Shown here piece by piece: positions 1 through 11,009 of a DNA stretch of 64,000 bases. The position numbers and the translations under genes were made by a program. Source of the stretch: Megamerina dolium (Eukaryota > Arthropoda > Insecta > Diptera > Megamerinidae). How positions within the stretch are numbered: position 1 is the stretch's first letter; each line of letters begins with the position of its first letter. The notes beneath the pieces are model-generated. The model was given only the letters and a program-made list of their open reading frames with translations. It was not told where the DNA came from and ran no database searches. The DNA lies in NCBI GenBank assembly GCA_963854835.1, contig OY978526.1, forward strand, positions 85,488,846-85,552,845, in the 5' to 3' direction.

Positions 1-206
1 TTGATATCGATGTGGATGAGCATAATCGTGTGGATGATTTTAATCCAAAGTATCCGATGTTTACAAACTTTGCAGTGCCAACGGCACCCACGGACCCAAT
101 CGAAGCATCAAGCTCAACACCATTAATGGACGGTACGACGCACCAATCACCATCACCATACCCAATGGATGACAACACAATGCCACAGAAGACAACTGTG
201 ATGTAA
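1..206 (+). CDS. Gene A: arrestin-domain protein, last exon only (5' cut by window edge)
   Basis: The reading frame is open from base 1 (frame of base 3) to a TAA at 204-206. It matches the last exon of gene B (5001-5272) nearly residue for residue from the IDIDVD motif through STPLMDG. This is the proline-rich tail that follows the two arrestin folds in alpha-arrestin-like adaptors, which link membrane cargo to Nedd4-type ubiquitin ligases. The PPPY of gene B reads PSPY here, so that WW-binding motif looks lost. The final eight or so residues of B are missing: the frame stops right where a minus-strand non-LTR element begins, so the element probably supplies the stop codon. The folds themselves lie outside the window. 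Homology is certain; whether the gene still works is unknown. Confidence 0.8.
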   Translation, partial: DIDVDEHNRVDDFNPKYPMFTNFAVPTAPTDPIEASSSTPLMDGTTHQSPSPYPMDDNTMPQKTTVM

Positions 207-1560
207 TTGGTAATCTTGCAGGTGTTGGTCCGTTTCTTTTCTGTACGCGGCGTCTTTCTCTGCGGTATCATTGCAACCCTTCTGATCACAACACTCATTC
301 CTCAGAGGCCGTTAGAAACCTATTACATCCATTACATCTACTGTGCGCATGTATCATCAAGAACACTCCCCCTGAGTGTTCTGCATAAGCAGATCCGACA
401 GTCGAGTGGTGAAAGCATTTGCTGTCTCTTGTGATTGCAGATTATTGACGTCAAGCTTTCTCTGTGTGGCACTTCGTTTGTTCTTTGCGACACATAAACG
501 TGTCGGCACCTTAGCTGTAACAAGGTAATGAACCGAGTTAATGTTGGGACCAAGGATCGATTTCACTTCTATCACACTGGAAGCTGAAGACAGAGACGTC
601 GCTTTATGGATGTTGAGATGTTGAAAACTAATACTATTAATTACCATGTTTCGTGCTGCAGCGAAGTCGATCAGCAGCATCTTATTCCGTTATCGGAGGT
701 GTTCTGGTGGAGGCTGAATTTTCCGATAGTTGAACTAAAGGTACCTTCCTTGCCCACCTTGGCATTGAAGTCGCCAAGCACGATTATGACATCGTGGCAG
801 GGGCAGCGGTCAATAACTTCTTCGAGCCGCTGAAAGAAGCTCTCTTTGGTCGCAACGTTCTTCTCATCCGTCTGAGCTGATATTAGACTCATGTTAAAAA
901 TATTAAATTTTGCCTTCATGCGAATTATTGCCAGCTGCTCATTCACAGGTCTGAATTTCAAGACAAGATGTCGCAGTCTCTTACTGACAACAAATTCACA
1001 TCCAAGTTTGTGCTTCTCCGCATGGCATCTGCAATATATATCACAAGATACTCATTTAGTTCAACCCTGTCCCATCCATCGCATTTCCAGAAGTGTGGTA
1101 ATGTCAGCTTTGTATTTTTCGAGGACATCAACCAGCTAGATAGAGGTACCTTCCATATAGAGGACAGGACGCTCCAGGTGCATATCCGTAGATTGTGGTC
1201 CTTACTGCGTTTGCGGTGGTCGTCAACAAAAGGCGTAGTCCTTATCCGAGGCACGGTTTGAATTTTCATTGGGTGAGAATTTTTATGTGGTGGGTCCCAA
1301 GCCCAACGTACAACCTCAACCAAGGAGGTTTTCGCCACTCATTTTTGCAGCTTCCCAGCGGGTGCCAAGAAGACGTTGCCCGGTGGTCACCACGAGGAGG
1401 ACCCCCACTGAGAAATGAAGGTGACATCATATAGCGCGCAGTACAAACTACATTAACGTCCAGTGAGTTGACTTGCGATGAGTTCAACAAGGATTGTGCT
1501 AGCCCCACCCGGTTGAAGCAGTTAGATACGTTACCTTGCGAAAACACTACCTGACCAATA
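207..1560 (-). mobile_element. Non-LTR retrotransposon fragment, endonuclease part (RTE-like)
   Basis: On the minus strand, broken frames read in order a start region (ICTWSV, 1150-1175), an AP-endonuclease core with VLGDFNAKVGKEG (about 745-785), then IDFAAARNMV and GPNINSVHYLVTAK (about 480-675). These are the first half of an endonuclease plus reverse transcriptase element. The reverse transcriptase half is absent: the copy ends against the stop codon of gene A. Frameshifts make it inactive. The same family supplies the reverse transcriptase pieces at 45590, 51270, 59690 and 62660, but those carry the other half. The RTE label is from memory of the motif style. The 5' limit near 1560 is approximate. 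Confidence 0.8.
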
Positions 1561-1685
1561 TCAATTTCTTACCGCCCGAAATTACAGCAGATAAATTTAA
1601 AATACTTTTTCGGAATACAATTGTTTTTGCTGTTTTTGCAAACAAACCAAACAACACGTTAGACCAAGGGCGAGTTGCTTTTGTA

Positions 1686-1790
1686 CGAGGGTTGTCCCAG
1701 AACTACCCGACCTAACAAAGAACACACAACAAATTTGGGAAATTTTTTCTTTAGTTCTCAACGTAATCTCCTTTTAGCTCTATTTTAGCT
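1686..1790 (-). mobile_element. Solo end of a mariner element
   Basis: The sequence from GTCCCAGAACTACC onward is the reverse complement of the right end of the deleted mariner at 60257-60988, including the stretch next to CTCAACRTAATCTC, then diverges near 1785-1790. A TA dinucleotide precedes it at 1684-1685. Only this end is present, so it is a dead remnant. Confidence 0.7.
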
Positions 1791-2702
1791 CACTATTTAT
1801 TTATTTTATTTATTAAATACTTTTATTTAACTTCCTTATGAAGAGTGGAATCTTGCAACGCTGCAAACAATAAATTCTAATAGTCAGAAAATAATGAAAT
1901 TTTGTACGCAAGTCTCTTCTTGATGACAATACATGTTTATCTTGGGTTTAACCAATTTTTACCGTTTCGTTTATTGGTTAAATAAAAAAACCCGATTTTT
2001 CACTTTCAGATTCCAATTTCTCTGAACCTATTTAATATAATGAAGTGAAATTTTTCTACAATGTAGCTATGTTTTATACATAATCTAACAATTTATTAAT
2101 GTTACCCCTTCCTTTTTCTCATAAAAGGTGTCTCTTCACATGCGTGGCCAATGCTTCGACCGTTGGCTGGTATTCGCATTCGAATTGGGGGGAATCCTTT
2201 GTAAAACTATATTTATTGTAAATATGAAACAAATATAGTGTAAATATATTATTCGCAACTTTTATACGCTAACTTCAATTACCCATCTTTTTCAAACAAA
2301 ATGTAATTACACTGGCTCCCCATACTTTTCTTTAACATTTGCGAGACTATGGATATTTATGGTATATGAAGTCAAAGTATTCGAAAGTATTTAAATGAAT
2401 TTTCCGATTATATTTGGCATTTAAGTCTTTATTTTCTACTTTTGTGAACAATTTTATTTTTTTCTTTTTAATTTTTAATTTTTTTACTTTTTTGTAAATT
2501 TTTTTAAATTGAAGAAAATCATTTTTTAAAAACTTGTGTTGTAAATTTTTTTTTTGGAATGTGTGCAAACAATTTTGCGATATTATTATTTATTTTCGGG
2601 AATAGCAACAATTAACTTTCGTCGAGAGGTGTATAGATAGATATGTGATGCGATGCAACTTATAGTCGAACTTTAACTACAACATACCCAAAGAAATGTA
2701 TT
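1791..2702. other. AT-rich spacer, no gene seen
   Basis: Long A and T runs, with a lysine-rich minus-strand frame at 2347-2568 made only of low-complexity AT sequence. No splice-supported exon, RNA gene or element end was recognised. Confidence 0.5.
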
Positions 2703-3050
2703 TGGTAATGGATGCAATACAAGCACATTTGTTTCAAACTGTTGGTGTGTACTATCCAGTGGTGGTCATTTGGCAGGACAATCGATACTACATACACGAC
2801 ATATATTGCAAATTACTTGGCATTGAAATTGTGCCAATCTGAAGGCGCCAGCGCCTGTAGCATGAGATTTTTATTTCTCGTACATACTGTGACCTTATGA
2901 TTTGTTCTTTCACATTTCAATCATAGGTCGCATATCATTCGCACTACTCGGCTATCCGTAACATCACTAATTCCATTTCACAATGAGCAACCAATTTTGG
3001 AACTCTAATCAGTCCAACACTGAAGTGAGGTTCTTATTACTTCTGAATAT
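2703..3050 (-). pseudogene. D': relic of a gene D-like arrestin gene
   Basis: Two blocks match gene D on the same strand. Bases 2703-2897 align with 12009-12230, the C-terminal end of D exon 3, through GGTAATGGATSCAAT, ATCCAGTGGTGGT, GCAAATTACTT and GTGCCAATCTGAA. Bases 2970-3040 align with the start of D exon 1 and its leader (CTAATTCCATTTCACAAT, then CCAATTTTGGAACTCTAA and AACACTGAA). The roughly 1 kb that should lie between the two blocks is gone and the frame is broken. It lies tail-to-tail with gene A, as D lies with C, which suggests an old duplication of a two-gene block. Confidence 0.75.
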
Positions 3051-3482
3051 TGAACCGAGCGCATAAATTAAGGCATAAATTTATATAACAAAATTAATTA
3101 TAATTTCCAAAGAACAAAGTATTGAGTGAATATGAAATTAAAACTGTTTGTGCATGTAAACATTTTGTAAAATAAAGAGAATAAAATTAAAATATAATAT
3201 TTTATATGCACTCGCATTCCACCATGCATGCCAAAATACAATATAAAACGCCACATAGGGAGAGAGTCTAAAAAATATAAGGAGAATAGATTCACCCCCG
3301 ATATCGCATGTGCGGATGACGTCACCTCATACAAAGTATCCATTCGAAACGTTCCGATTTTTTGTTGTCTCTTCATATATGCATAGATATGTGTATGTGT
3401 AAATATATTTTAATCAAATAACGAAGAACCATCTAATGCTCACTCATCGGTAAATTTGTGCTCGCCCCTCATTCTCGCATTA
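3051..3482. other. Upstream region of gene B
   Basis: AT-rich intergenic DNA between relic D' and gene B. A TGACGTCA palindrome occurs near 3317-3324, which matches a CRE/bZIP site in general, but no function can be shown. No coding signal seen. Confidence 0.4.
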
Positions 3483-3503
3483 ATTGCCGCAACGCGTAGA
3501 CGT
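3483..3503 (+). promoter_or_regulatory. Box shared by the upstream regions of genes B and C
   Basis: CCGCAACGCGTAGACGT and its flanks are identical upstream of gene B (3483-3503) and gene C (6000-6020), ending 106 and 104 nt before the ATG codons. Further similarity follows in both (GTTTACGATTG). B also has TATAAAG at 3537-3543. The block may be promoter or 5' leader; conservation between duplicates is seen, function is inferred. Confidence 0.45.
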
Positions 3504-3609
3504 GCTTGAATTATTTTTCTGTTTACGATTGCATGCTATAAAGAAAGTGTGTTTGCAAATTTATAATTTCTTTTTGCGATAATCGACAATTTAATGTCAC
3601 CACTTTAAA

Positions 3610-5272
3610 ATGCCTTCCACGTGTGTTTTTGAATTTGATCGTCCGGATCCAGTGTACTACAGTGGCGAAACAATAAACGGACGCATTCAGTTACGTACTA
3701 CAAGTTCGAAGACGGTTCGAGGTATTTATTTAATTCATATTACATACGACTACTCATATACATACTTGTAGTATAAGATTAATCTATATTTATGTATATA
3801 CGTACACGGAATTATATCATAGGCGATTTAAGTGTCCTTCATATTATATTTAAATCATCATGTTTATGGTATGTCCACTATGTGCGATTAACAAAAAGTA
3901 ACAATATTTCATCTCTCATTCTTACATCAAACATATGAGCGAGTACATTTTATACGTAATTTGATTTTCTCTTCCAGAGGTTTACATACTCTTCGAAGGT
4001 ATTGCCAAAGTGCATTGGGAAGAGAGAAAATCACGAAGTCAAAATGGCAAGACACATCACTATACAGAACATTATCGTGCTACGGAAATTTACTTGAATA
4101 CTAGGACGGCAGTATTCCACGAGGGCACCTTACCTCCCGGTACGCATGCGTACACATTTTGTATACCTTTGCCACCACAATGCCCCACATCGTGTGTGGA
4201 GAAACATGGAAAGATCGGCTATGAAATATCATTAGTACTGGATAGACCATTACGTTTCGACAACGTCTTCGTGCAGCCACTTACAGTGATCAAGCAACTT
4301 AATCTAAATATGCATCCAGAACTTTTGGTATTTTGAAATATTTCACTGCTAGTTAAAAACAAAATAATATCAAATTGATTTTAATTGGCTATAGATTCCA
4401 TTGAAAAATGAGGATATGAAATATTTCTGTTGTTGGCCTTGCTCTTCGGGACCAGTTTTGTCCACTTTGACAATACCATTTGGTGGTTACGCTCCCGGTC
4501 AAACCATTAAATATGTACTTGAAATTGACAATCAATCGCATGGATATGATTTAGAAGATGGCGTTGAGTTTAAATTGAAACAATCTTACGTTTTCGTTGC
4601 TCACAGTCCACATCGCAAGACACGCCATATTGTTAACACGTTGGCCAGGTCTGAACAGTCGATGCGTTGTTTACGTCTCTCAAAACGTATAATTGAGGGT
4701 ACGCTCAGAATTCCGCCTGCACCACCGACGTCAGAGCATGGCGGCATAATTTCAGTAAGTTACTTTATAAAGATGATCATTGACACAGGCGCCTGTCATA
4801 CAGATGCTGAAATCGAGATACCAATTACAATTGGTACTATACCTTTGGCACAGAGCGCTACTGTTCCAAGTCATGCAAGCGGTATATTACCAACGGCACC
4901 AGAAACACCTGGCACACCACCCGGCTACGATCAATACAGTAAGTTTGCCTGCCCCTTAAATTGTAAAGGTAATTAATTTTGACTTGCGTTCCGTTTGTAG
5001 AGCCACCATCTTTTGAGGAGGCGACCACCAACAGTGGCAAATTCATTGATATCGATGTGGATGTGCATAATCGTGTGGATGATTTTATTCCAAAGTATCC
5101 GATGTTTACAAACTTTGCAGTGCCAACGGCACCCACGGAACCTGTCGAAGCGTCAAGTTCAACACCATTAATGGACGGTACGTCGCACCAATCCCCACCA
5201 CCATACCCACTGGATGACAATATGATGCCACAGAAGCCAACTGCGGCTGGATATGGCTGGGCACCGAAATAA
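3610..5272 (+). CDS. Gene B: arrestin-domain-containing protein (alpha-arrestin-like), complete
   Basis: Exons 3610-3721, 3978-4327, 4395-4938 and 5001-5272 join to 1278 nt, 425 aa, with canonical GT-AG introns. Exon 1 gives the strand typical of Arrestin_N (FEFDRPDPVYYSGETINGRI). Exon 2 continues with VYILFEGIAKVHWEE and LPPGTHAYTF. Exon 3 opens the C-terminal fold with CCWPCSSGPV and FGGYAPGQ (about residue 183). The tail has PPGY (329-332), PPSF (337-340) and PPPY (401-404), the motif class that recruits WW domains of Nedd4-family ubiquitin ligases. By family, the protein should act at plasma membrane and endosomes as a cargo adaptor. The start matches the MPSTC start of C and E. It is the best-preserved plus-strand member; a polyadenylation signal follows at 5479. 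Confidence 0.92.
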
Positions 5273-5478
5273 TCGAAGCTCTTTTTATGAACGAATGTGC
5301 TTAATTTCAAGATTATTGCATTTGGAATATTTATAATGAACCAAATGTGAGATTACTCGTATGTTAGTTTTTTAATTGTGATAAATATGTGTAAACCGAC
5401 TTTTATTGTTTTTTATAATTTTTTTTTTTCGATTTTTATATGATATGTACATACTCACAAATACGTATATATTTTACT

Positions 5479-5484
5479 AATAAA
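5479..5484 (+). terminator. Polyadenylation signal of gene B
   Basis: AATAAA about 207 nt after the stop codon of gene B, in AT-rich sequence. Confidence 0.5.
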
Positions 5485-5999
5485 ATTATACTTCTTTTTA
5501 AGAAATATCATATGCTGTTTGCGATGTAATCTGATCACCTTGTATACATAGTACTTATTCAACATTTCGGATATGGCGGTATTTCACTATCAATGTGTTG
5601 CTTTCAATGCTTTTCTGTTTTTACTCTCTTTCTCTCTCTCTCTCTCGTCGATGTTTTCAAAATTCAAACTTTTACTGTAAAGTATATCTTCGGCTTTGCC
5701 CAAGCAGCACCATTGCATTTGATGTGACGCAGGTTCATTTGGAGTAAACTATTCATTCCTCTCTTTTGCTCTATTCATTTCGCAACATCATCTCAAATAT
5801 ATTAGTTTGACAGCAAAACATTGATAGTGTAATATCCCCCATTGACAATATAATATCTCAGCTTCATAGATATGTAATATATTTATATGTAAGTACAATA
5901 TAAATATATACAATATAAATATGTTGATCAAATACTGAAGAGCCGCTGCTGCTCATTCAATGCAAGTGATATTTGTGCACGTCTCTCATTCACGTATTT
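5485..5999. other. Spacer between genes B and C
   Basis: Short TC run at 5628-5646 and AT-rich sequence. Upstream part of the gene C promoter region. No gene or element end seen. Confidence 0.5.
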
Positions 6000-6020
6000 A
6001 TTGCCGCAACGCGTAGACGT
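6000..6020 (+). promoter_or_regulatory. Box shared with the gene B upstream region
   Basis: Same CCGCAACGCGTAGACGT block as at 3483-3503, 104 nt before the ATG of gene C. No TATA box is evident here, unlike upstream of B. Confidence 0.45.
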
Positions 6021-6124
6021 TTTTGAATTGTATTTTTGTTTACGATTGTACACCACAACAAAGTGCGCGAATGCAAATCTCAAATATTTTCTGATAATAC
6101 CCAATACAAGACTAACTCTTCAAA

Positions 6125-9100
6125 ATGCCTTCTACGTGTGATTTTGAGTTCGATCGTCCATATCCGGTATATTACAGTGGTGAAACAATAAATGGACGTA
6201 TTCAATTACATACTACAAAGGAGAAGTCGGTTCGAGGTACATATTTATATAATTCATATCATATATGTTACATACAAATATATATAATACATCAAAATAT
6301 AAAATTATTCAGAAAATTATAATCTCTAGACCAGTTTTCAACCATTTACATAGTGCACCATTTAAATTTTAGCAGAGATGTGAATATTAAAGAGAGATTA
6401 GCGACTTATAAGAGAGATTAGAGAATATATAAGACAGAAATGTTATCAACAGAGAATTTAACATAGACATTTTTTTCTATTTCAAAACTTGGAATCATAA
6501 AATGAGTTCTAGATAAATTTTATAATTTTTAGATTTTATTTAATTTCAATTAAAAATGAATGCTGCTTCGATTAAGACTGGGTAGAAGTTCCTAGGTTCA
6601 AAAATAGTAAAGAGATTTATTTCTATTTCTATCTACAATTACAACCACGCATGAAAGCTATGTGTACATATTTATCTGTTAAAAAAAAAGACGGGCATAC
6701 ATTACTGTCAAAAAAGTAGAAATCATGAGTCTACCAAATCAGATTTGACTGGAAATGCAAATTTAAAAAAGTGCAATGGAAGAACTCATTTTGAGTTGTT
6801 CCATTGAAATGAAAAAAAAAATATTTCACATTGTTTTTAAGATTGTAGCTGAAAGATAATTCTATGGCAAAAATTTTAAGAATAATTGAGACAAGAAAAC
6901 TTCGATAATTGGGAACAACAGATTTTGCTCTGTTTTCTTATAGCTTAATAAGATATAACAATTTCCAACAACGGCAAATAGAGGCATAAAGCACAATTTT
7001 CCAGAATTCAGCTTATATTGCGAATATACAGTGTATATTGTCAGAACCTAGGAAATAAGACAGTTTTAAGGATCTAAGATGAGGTACCGAAATCAGAATT
7101 TAAAATCGAGTAAAAGTATTTACATTCCAATGTTGGAGGAATATCATAACTTTTATATTTCATATTCACAAAATCAGAAAAATGTTTTGAATTACTATGA
7201 ATTATGGACTTGAGCTTATGTAAATAATTTCTATGACAATTATTTTTTAAGGTTCGATAATAGCTTCTAAGGATAGTGTACGCAACATAAACAGTTGAAA
7301 TGCCAGATTATTTGCAAGCCTTAAACGAAGAAATATTCGAGTTCTTCAATTCTAATTTAGAAGTCTCCTCCCAGATTTCGACAGGATTAAACGAAATGAC
7401 TACAGAATTAAATTAATAATTAAACTAAATTAATTAATATCGAATTAAATTGTTATCTCCCTCATGTACATATATGAATGATCTCTGTGATCTCTACGAA
7501 GTTGAAAAACATTCCGAAGTTAACTCGTCTGTTGATAACATTGTATTTTCTCTCTTATAAATTCTGTACTCAGTTGTTAACATTAACATCTCTATTAAAC
7601 CTGAAATAGTTGCTGTCCATTCTAAACGTCGAAAGCTGCTTTTCAGATTTTTTATTCCTACTCGTTCTTTTGTTTGATTAATAAAAACTACAAATATTTA
7701 TCTCTTATTCTCTCATAATAAATATAGTATATACGAGCGAGTAGGTTTTGTAATGATTTTCTCTTGCAGAGATTTGTATACTCTTCGAAGGTATTGCCAA
7801 AGTACATTGGAATGAGTACTCTGTAGTTAACATTAACATCTTTATTAAACCTGAAATGGTAGCAGCCCATTCTAAAGGTCGAAAGCTGCTTTTCAGTTTT
7901 TTATTCCTACACGTTCTTTTGCATGATTAAAAAAAAAAACTACAAATATTTATCTCTTATTCTCTCATCATAAATATAGTACATACGAGCGAGTAGGTTT
8001 TGTAATGATTTTCTCTTGCAGAGATTTGTACACTCTTCGAAGGTATTGCCAAAGTACATTGGGATGAGTACTCTGTAGTTAACATTAATATCTTTATTAA
8101 ACCTGAAATGGTAGCAGCCCATTCTAAAGGTCGAAAGCTGCTTTTCAGATTTTTTATTCCTACACGTTCTTTTGCATGATTAAAAAAAAAACTACAAATA
8201 TTCATCTCTTATTCTCTCATCATAAATATAGTACATACGAACGAGTATGTTTTGTAATGATTTTCTCTTGCAGAGATTTGTATACTCTTCGAAGGTGTTG
8301 CCAAAGTACATTGGGAAGAGACCAGAACACGAACAGAAAATGACAAGACGGAACAGTATACCGAATATTTTAGGGCTAAGAAAACATACTTGAATACTAG
8401 GACGGTAGTATTCAATGACGCCACCTTACCAACCGGTACGCATACGTACACATTTTATATACCGCTGCCACCGCAATGTCCCACATCGTGTGTGGAAAAG
8501 TATGGAAAGATCAATTATCAATTATCATTGATACTAAAAAGACGATTACGCTTCGACAACGTCTTTGTACAGCCACTTACAGTGATCAAGCCAGTTGATC
8601 TAAATATGCATCCAGAACTTTTGGTAATTTAAATACATGGATATTTGTTAAAAACAAAAAAAAAATACCAAATTGATTGCAATTAATTATAGATTCCTTT
8701 CAAACACGAGAAAGTAAAATATTTCTGTTGTTGGCCTTGCTCTTCAGGACCTGTTCTGACCACTTTGACCATACCATTTGGTGGCTACGCTCCCGGTCAA
8801 ACCATAAAGTATTTTTTCGAAATTGATAATCAATCGAAAGGGTACGATTTGGAAGATGGCATACATCTTAAATTGAAACAAACTTACACTTTTATTGCTC
8901 ACTCACCATATCACAAGAAACGCAAAATCGTTAATACGTTAGCCAGGTCGCATGAGTCGATGCGGTGTTTACGTCTCTCGAAACGTGTTATTCAGGGTGC
9001 GCTTAGAATTCCGCCTGCACCACCAACATCAGAACATGGCAGCATAATCTCAGTAAGTTACTGGATAAAGATGGTCATTGATAGAGGCCTCTGTCACACA

Positions 9101-9516
9101 GATACTGAAATCGTGATACCAATTATAATTGGCACTATACCATTGGTACAGAGCGCTACCAACCATAGTCACGCAATAGATATACTACCAACGGCACCTG
9201 ACACACCTGGTACACCACCCAGTTACGATCAATTCAGTAAGGCAACATTAATTGTATATATTAAGTCCAATATTATTGTATTCGTGTGATTGTTTTACCT
9301 CTTAAAAAAATGCAATTGCAATGAGTATCAATTTTGATTTGTGTTCCGTTTGTAGAGCCACCATCCTTTGAGGAGGCGACCACCAACAGTGGTAAATTCA
9401 TTGATATCGATGTGGATGAGCATAATCGTGTGGATGATTTCATTCCAAAGTATCCAATGTTTACAAATTTTGCAGTGTCAACGGCACCCACGGAGCAGCA
9501 ACTTCAACGCAACTGA
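6125..9516 (+). CDS. Gene C: arrestin-domain-containing protein, shortened C-terminus
   Basis: Exons 6125-6236, 8274-8623, 8693-9236 and 9356-9516 join to 1167 nt, 388 aa. The first three exons have exactly the lengths and phases of gene B (112, 350, 544 nt), and the protein is close to B throughout (MPSTCDFEFDRPYPVYYSG, then LPPQCPTSCVEKYGKI, then FGGYAPGQ). The tail keeps PPSY (329-332) and PPSF, but after STAPTE the frame shifts and stops at 9516. The rest of the B tail, including PPPY, survives only as an untranslated remnant to about 9615. Intron 1 is 2037 nt against 256 nt in B and contains a triple tandem repeat of its own acceptor region (7563-8315). Likely a recent duplicate, possibly with altered ligase binding. 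Confidence 0.85.
7563..8315 (+). repeat. Three tandem repeats (about 251 nt) of intron 1 end plus exon 2 start
   Basis: Units 7563-7812, 7813-8064 and 8065-8315 are highly similar. Each runs from GTTAACATTAA through a T-rich tract to TTTTCTCTTGCAG followed by about 40 nt of exon 2 coding sequence ending at GTACATTGG. Only the third unit leads into the complete exon 2. Acceptors therefore occur at 7770-7771, 8022-8023 and 8272-8273. Use of the first or second would give a frame that soon stops. Unit 1 is the most diverged, units 2 and 3 nearly identical. Confidence 0.85.
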
Positions 9517-9615
9517 AGCATGGTACGGCGCATCAAACACCACCATACCAAAACGATGATAACACAAAGCTACCGAAGCCAACTACTGGTGGATATAACT
9601 GGTCATTAAAGTAAT
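9517..9615 (+). pseudogene. Untranslated remnant of the gene C tail
   Basis: Bases after the TGA still align with the end of gene B exon 4 (ATGG..GGTACG, CACCACCATACC, GATGATAACA, CCAACT..TGG, TAATCGAA). Small deletions near 9500-9530 shifted the frame. The PPPY and the terminal GYGW motif are therefore no longer read. Confidence 0.7.
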
Positions 9616-10039
9616 CGAATTACTACTTTATTTTGTAAATACACTTAAGGTAAATGGGGAAGAATTTGCGATTGAGCCTCTATTGATTTCCTCAATGGAA
9701 ACAATCAATAATATTTACTTTTATCGACCTTCCCTCATCTTTCAAACTTTTTGTGTTTGTGGTGGTTGATTGTGAAAAGTATATCTTGTAATAAATTTTT
9801 CAATTATAGAGCAAAAAAAAAACTGTTGTTTAATTATAATTGGCGATGTTATAAGTTGTGCTCCAGACTGCCCCAGAGTCTTAATGGGATGATCGTAAAT
9901 ATAATTGATGAACGTGAAACAGGACAACTTTGAAATTCGTTCACTTTATAAAATAGCTCTCACTTTATAAAAATATAATGAATCAACAAATAAAAGAAAT
10001 GGCAACTCTACATTTATTACCTCTACACTGGACCTAGAA
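9616..10039. other. 3' flank of gene C, no gene seen
   Basis: AT-rich sequence with AATAAA at 9989-9994, a possible but distant polyadenylation signal. No coding or element signal before the non-LTR fragment. Confidence 0.4.
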
Positions 10040-10927
10040 CCAATACTCACACCATTGAGTGCGGTTAAAAGAGTTATAGACACTAAATACTCTGAACCAT
10101 TAGGTAAGAACACCTCTATCTTTCAAGCGGAAGTGTACGCGATAGATAGATGTGCGCACTTTGATCTCGAACGGAATTACCGGAACCGCAGAATAGCAAT
10201 ACTGAGTGACAGCCAGGCAGCTAGCAAAGCACTCAAATCTCACCAAGTTTCATCAAAACTGGTGATAGAGGAGATTGAAAAACTGAAAATCCTGGGCCAA
10301 CTCAAACAGATGTGGATTCCATGGGTTCCGGGGCATATAGGAATCAATGGAAATAAAATAGCAGACAAGCTTGTCAGGAAAGGAGCATCAACTCCATTTG
10401 TAGGGCCCGAACCATTTTGTGGATTAGGATCGGGTAACATCTCCCGTATGATCTGGGAAGAAGAGGATAGACAAAGAGGCTCATACTGGGAAAAATTACC
10501 GGAGTTAAGACACTCCAAACTAGCGTTAGGGACATAGAGTCTAAAACGCTACGAGGACTCTATGAATCTAACGAAGAACAACTTGAGAATCATTACGGGA
10601 TTGTTAACAGGGCAGTGTAGGCTGAATTATCACATAACAAAACTGGGAATTTTTTCTGATGCTCTTTGCAGATTCTGCAGAGAAGAGGACAAGACCATAC
10701 AACATGTGATAGGAACTTGTTATGCACTGATGCACAAGAAAAGGAAATACCTGGGAGATTTCTTCATAACCGAGGATGAACTTAGACTCTGTGAAGTAGG
10801 ACCAACACTAAAATTCATCGAGGGAACTGGGATAAGAGCCACACTCTACCTTCGCGAAGGGAGCACAATAGATCTTATAGGTCGCGGTGCAACATCCCCC
10901 AACGATAATAATAATAAATACCTCTAA
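10040..10927 (+). mobile_element. Non-LTR retrotransposon 3' part with RNase H domain
   Basis: Two adjoining frames (10055-10537 and 10562-10927) read an RNase H domain with SIFQAEVYA, IAILSDSQAA, WVPGHIGINGNKIAD and GPEPFCG. A C-terminal region follows with a CRFC..H..C knuckle (FCREEDKTIQHVIGTC). The copy ends in a TAA-rich tail (AATAATAATAA), as in I-type elements. A stop and frameshift separate the two frames, and the reverse transcriptase and the first RNase H aspartate are missing. It is a 5'-truncated dead copy. A fragment of a related family lies at 44190-44580 on the other strand. Confidence 0.8.
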
Positions 10928-11009
10928 ATAGCGGATTGTAGGTGGAAAGGTCTTACAACTTGTAAAGCCAACAGGTCACTATGGCCTGGATATGATCTGA
11001 AACAAACAA

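Noticed and set aside
4858..5310. Long open frame on the minus strand over the end of gene B
   Set aside because: It is antisense to exons 3-4 of gene B and recurs antisense to gene C only because those exons are duplicates; no independent domain or splice support.
7562..8315. CRISPR-like regular repeat
   Set aside because: The repeats are contiguous 251-nt tandem units without spacers, in an insect gene intron.
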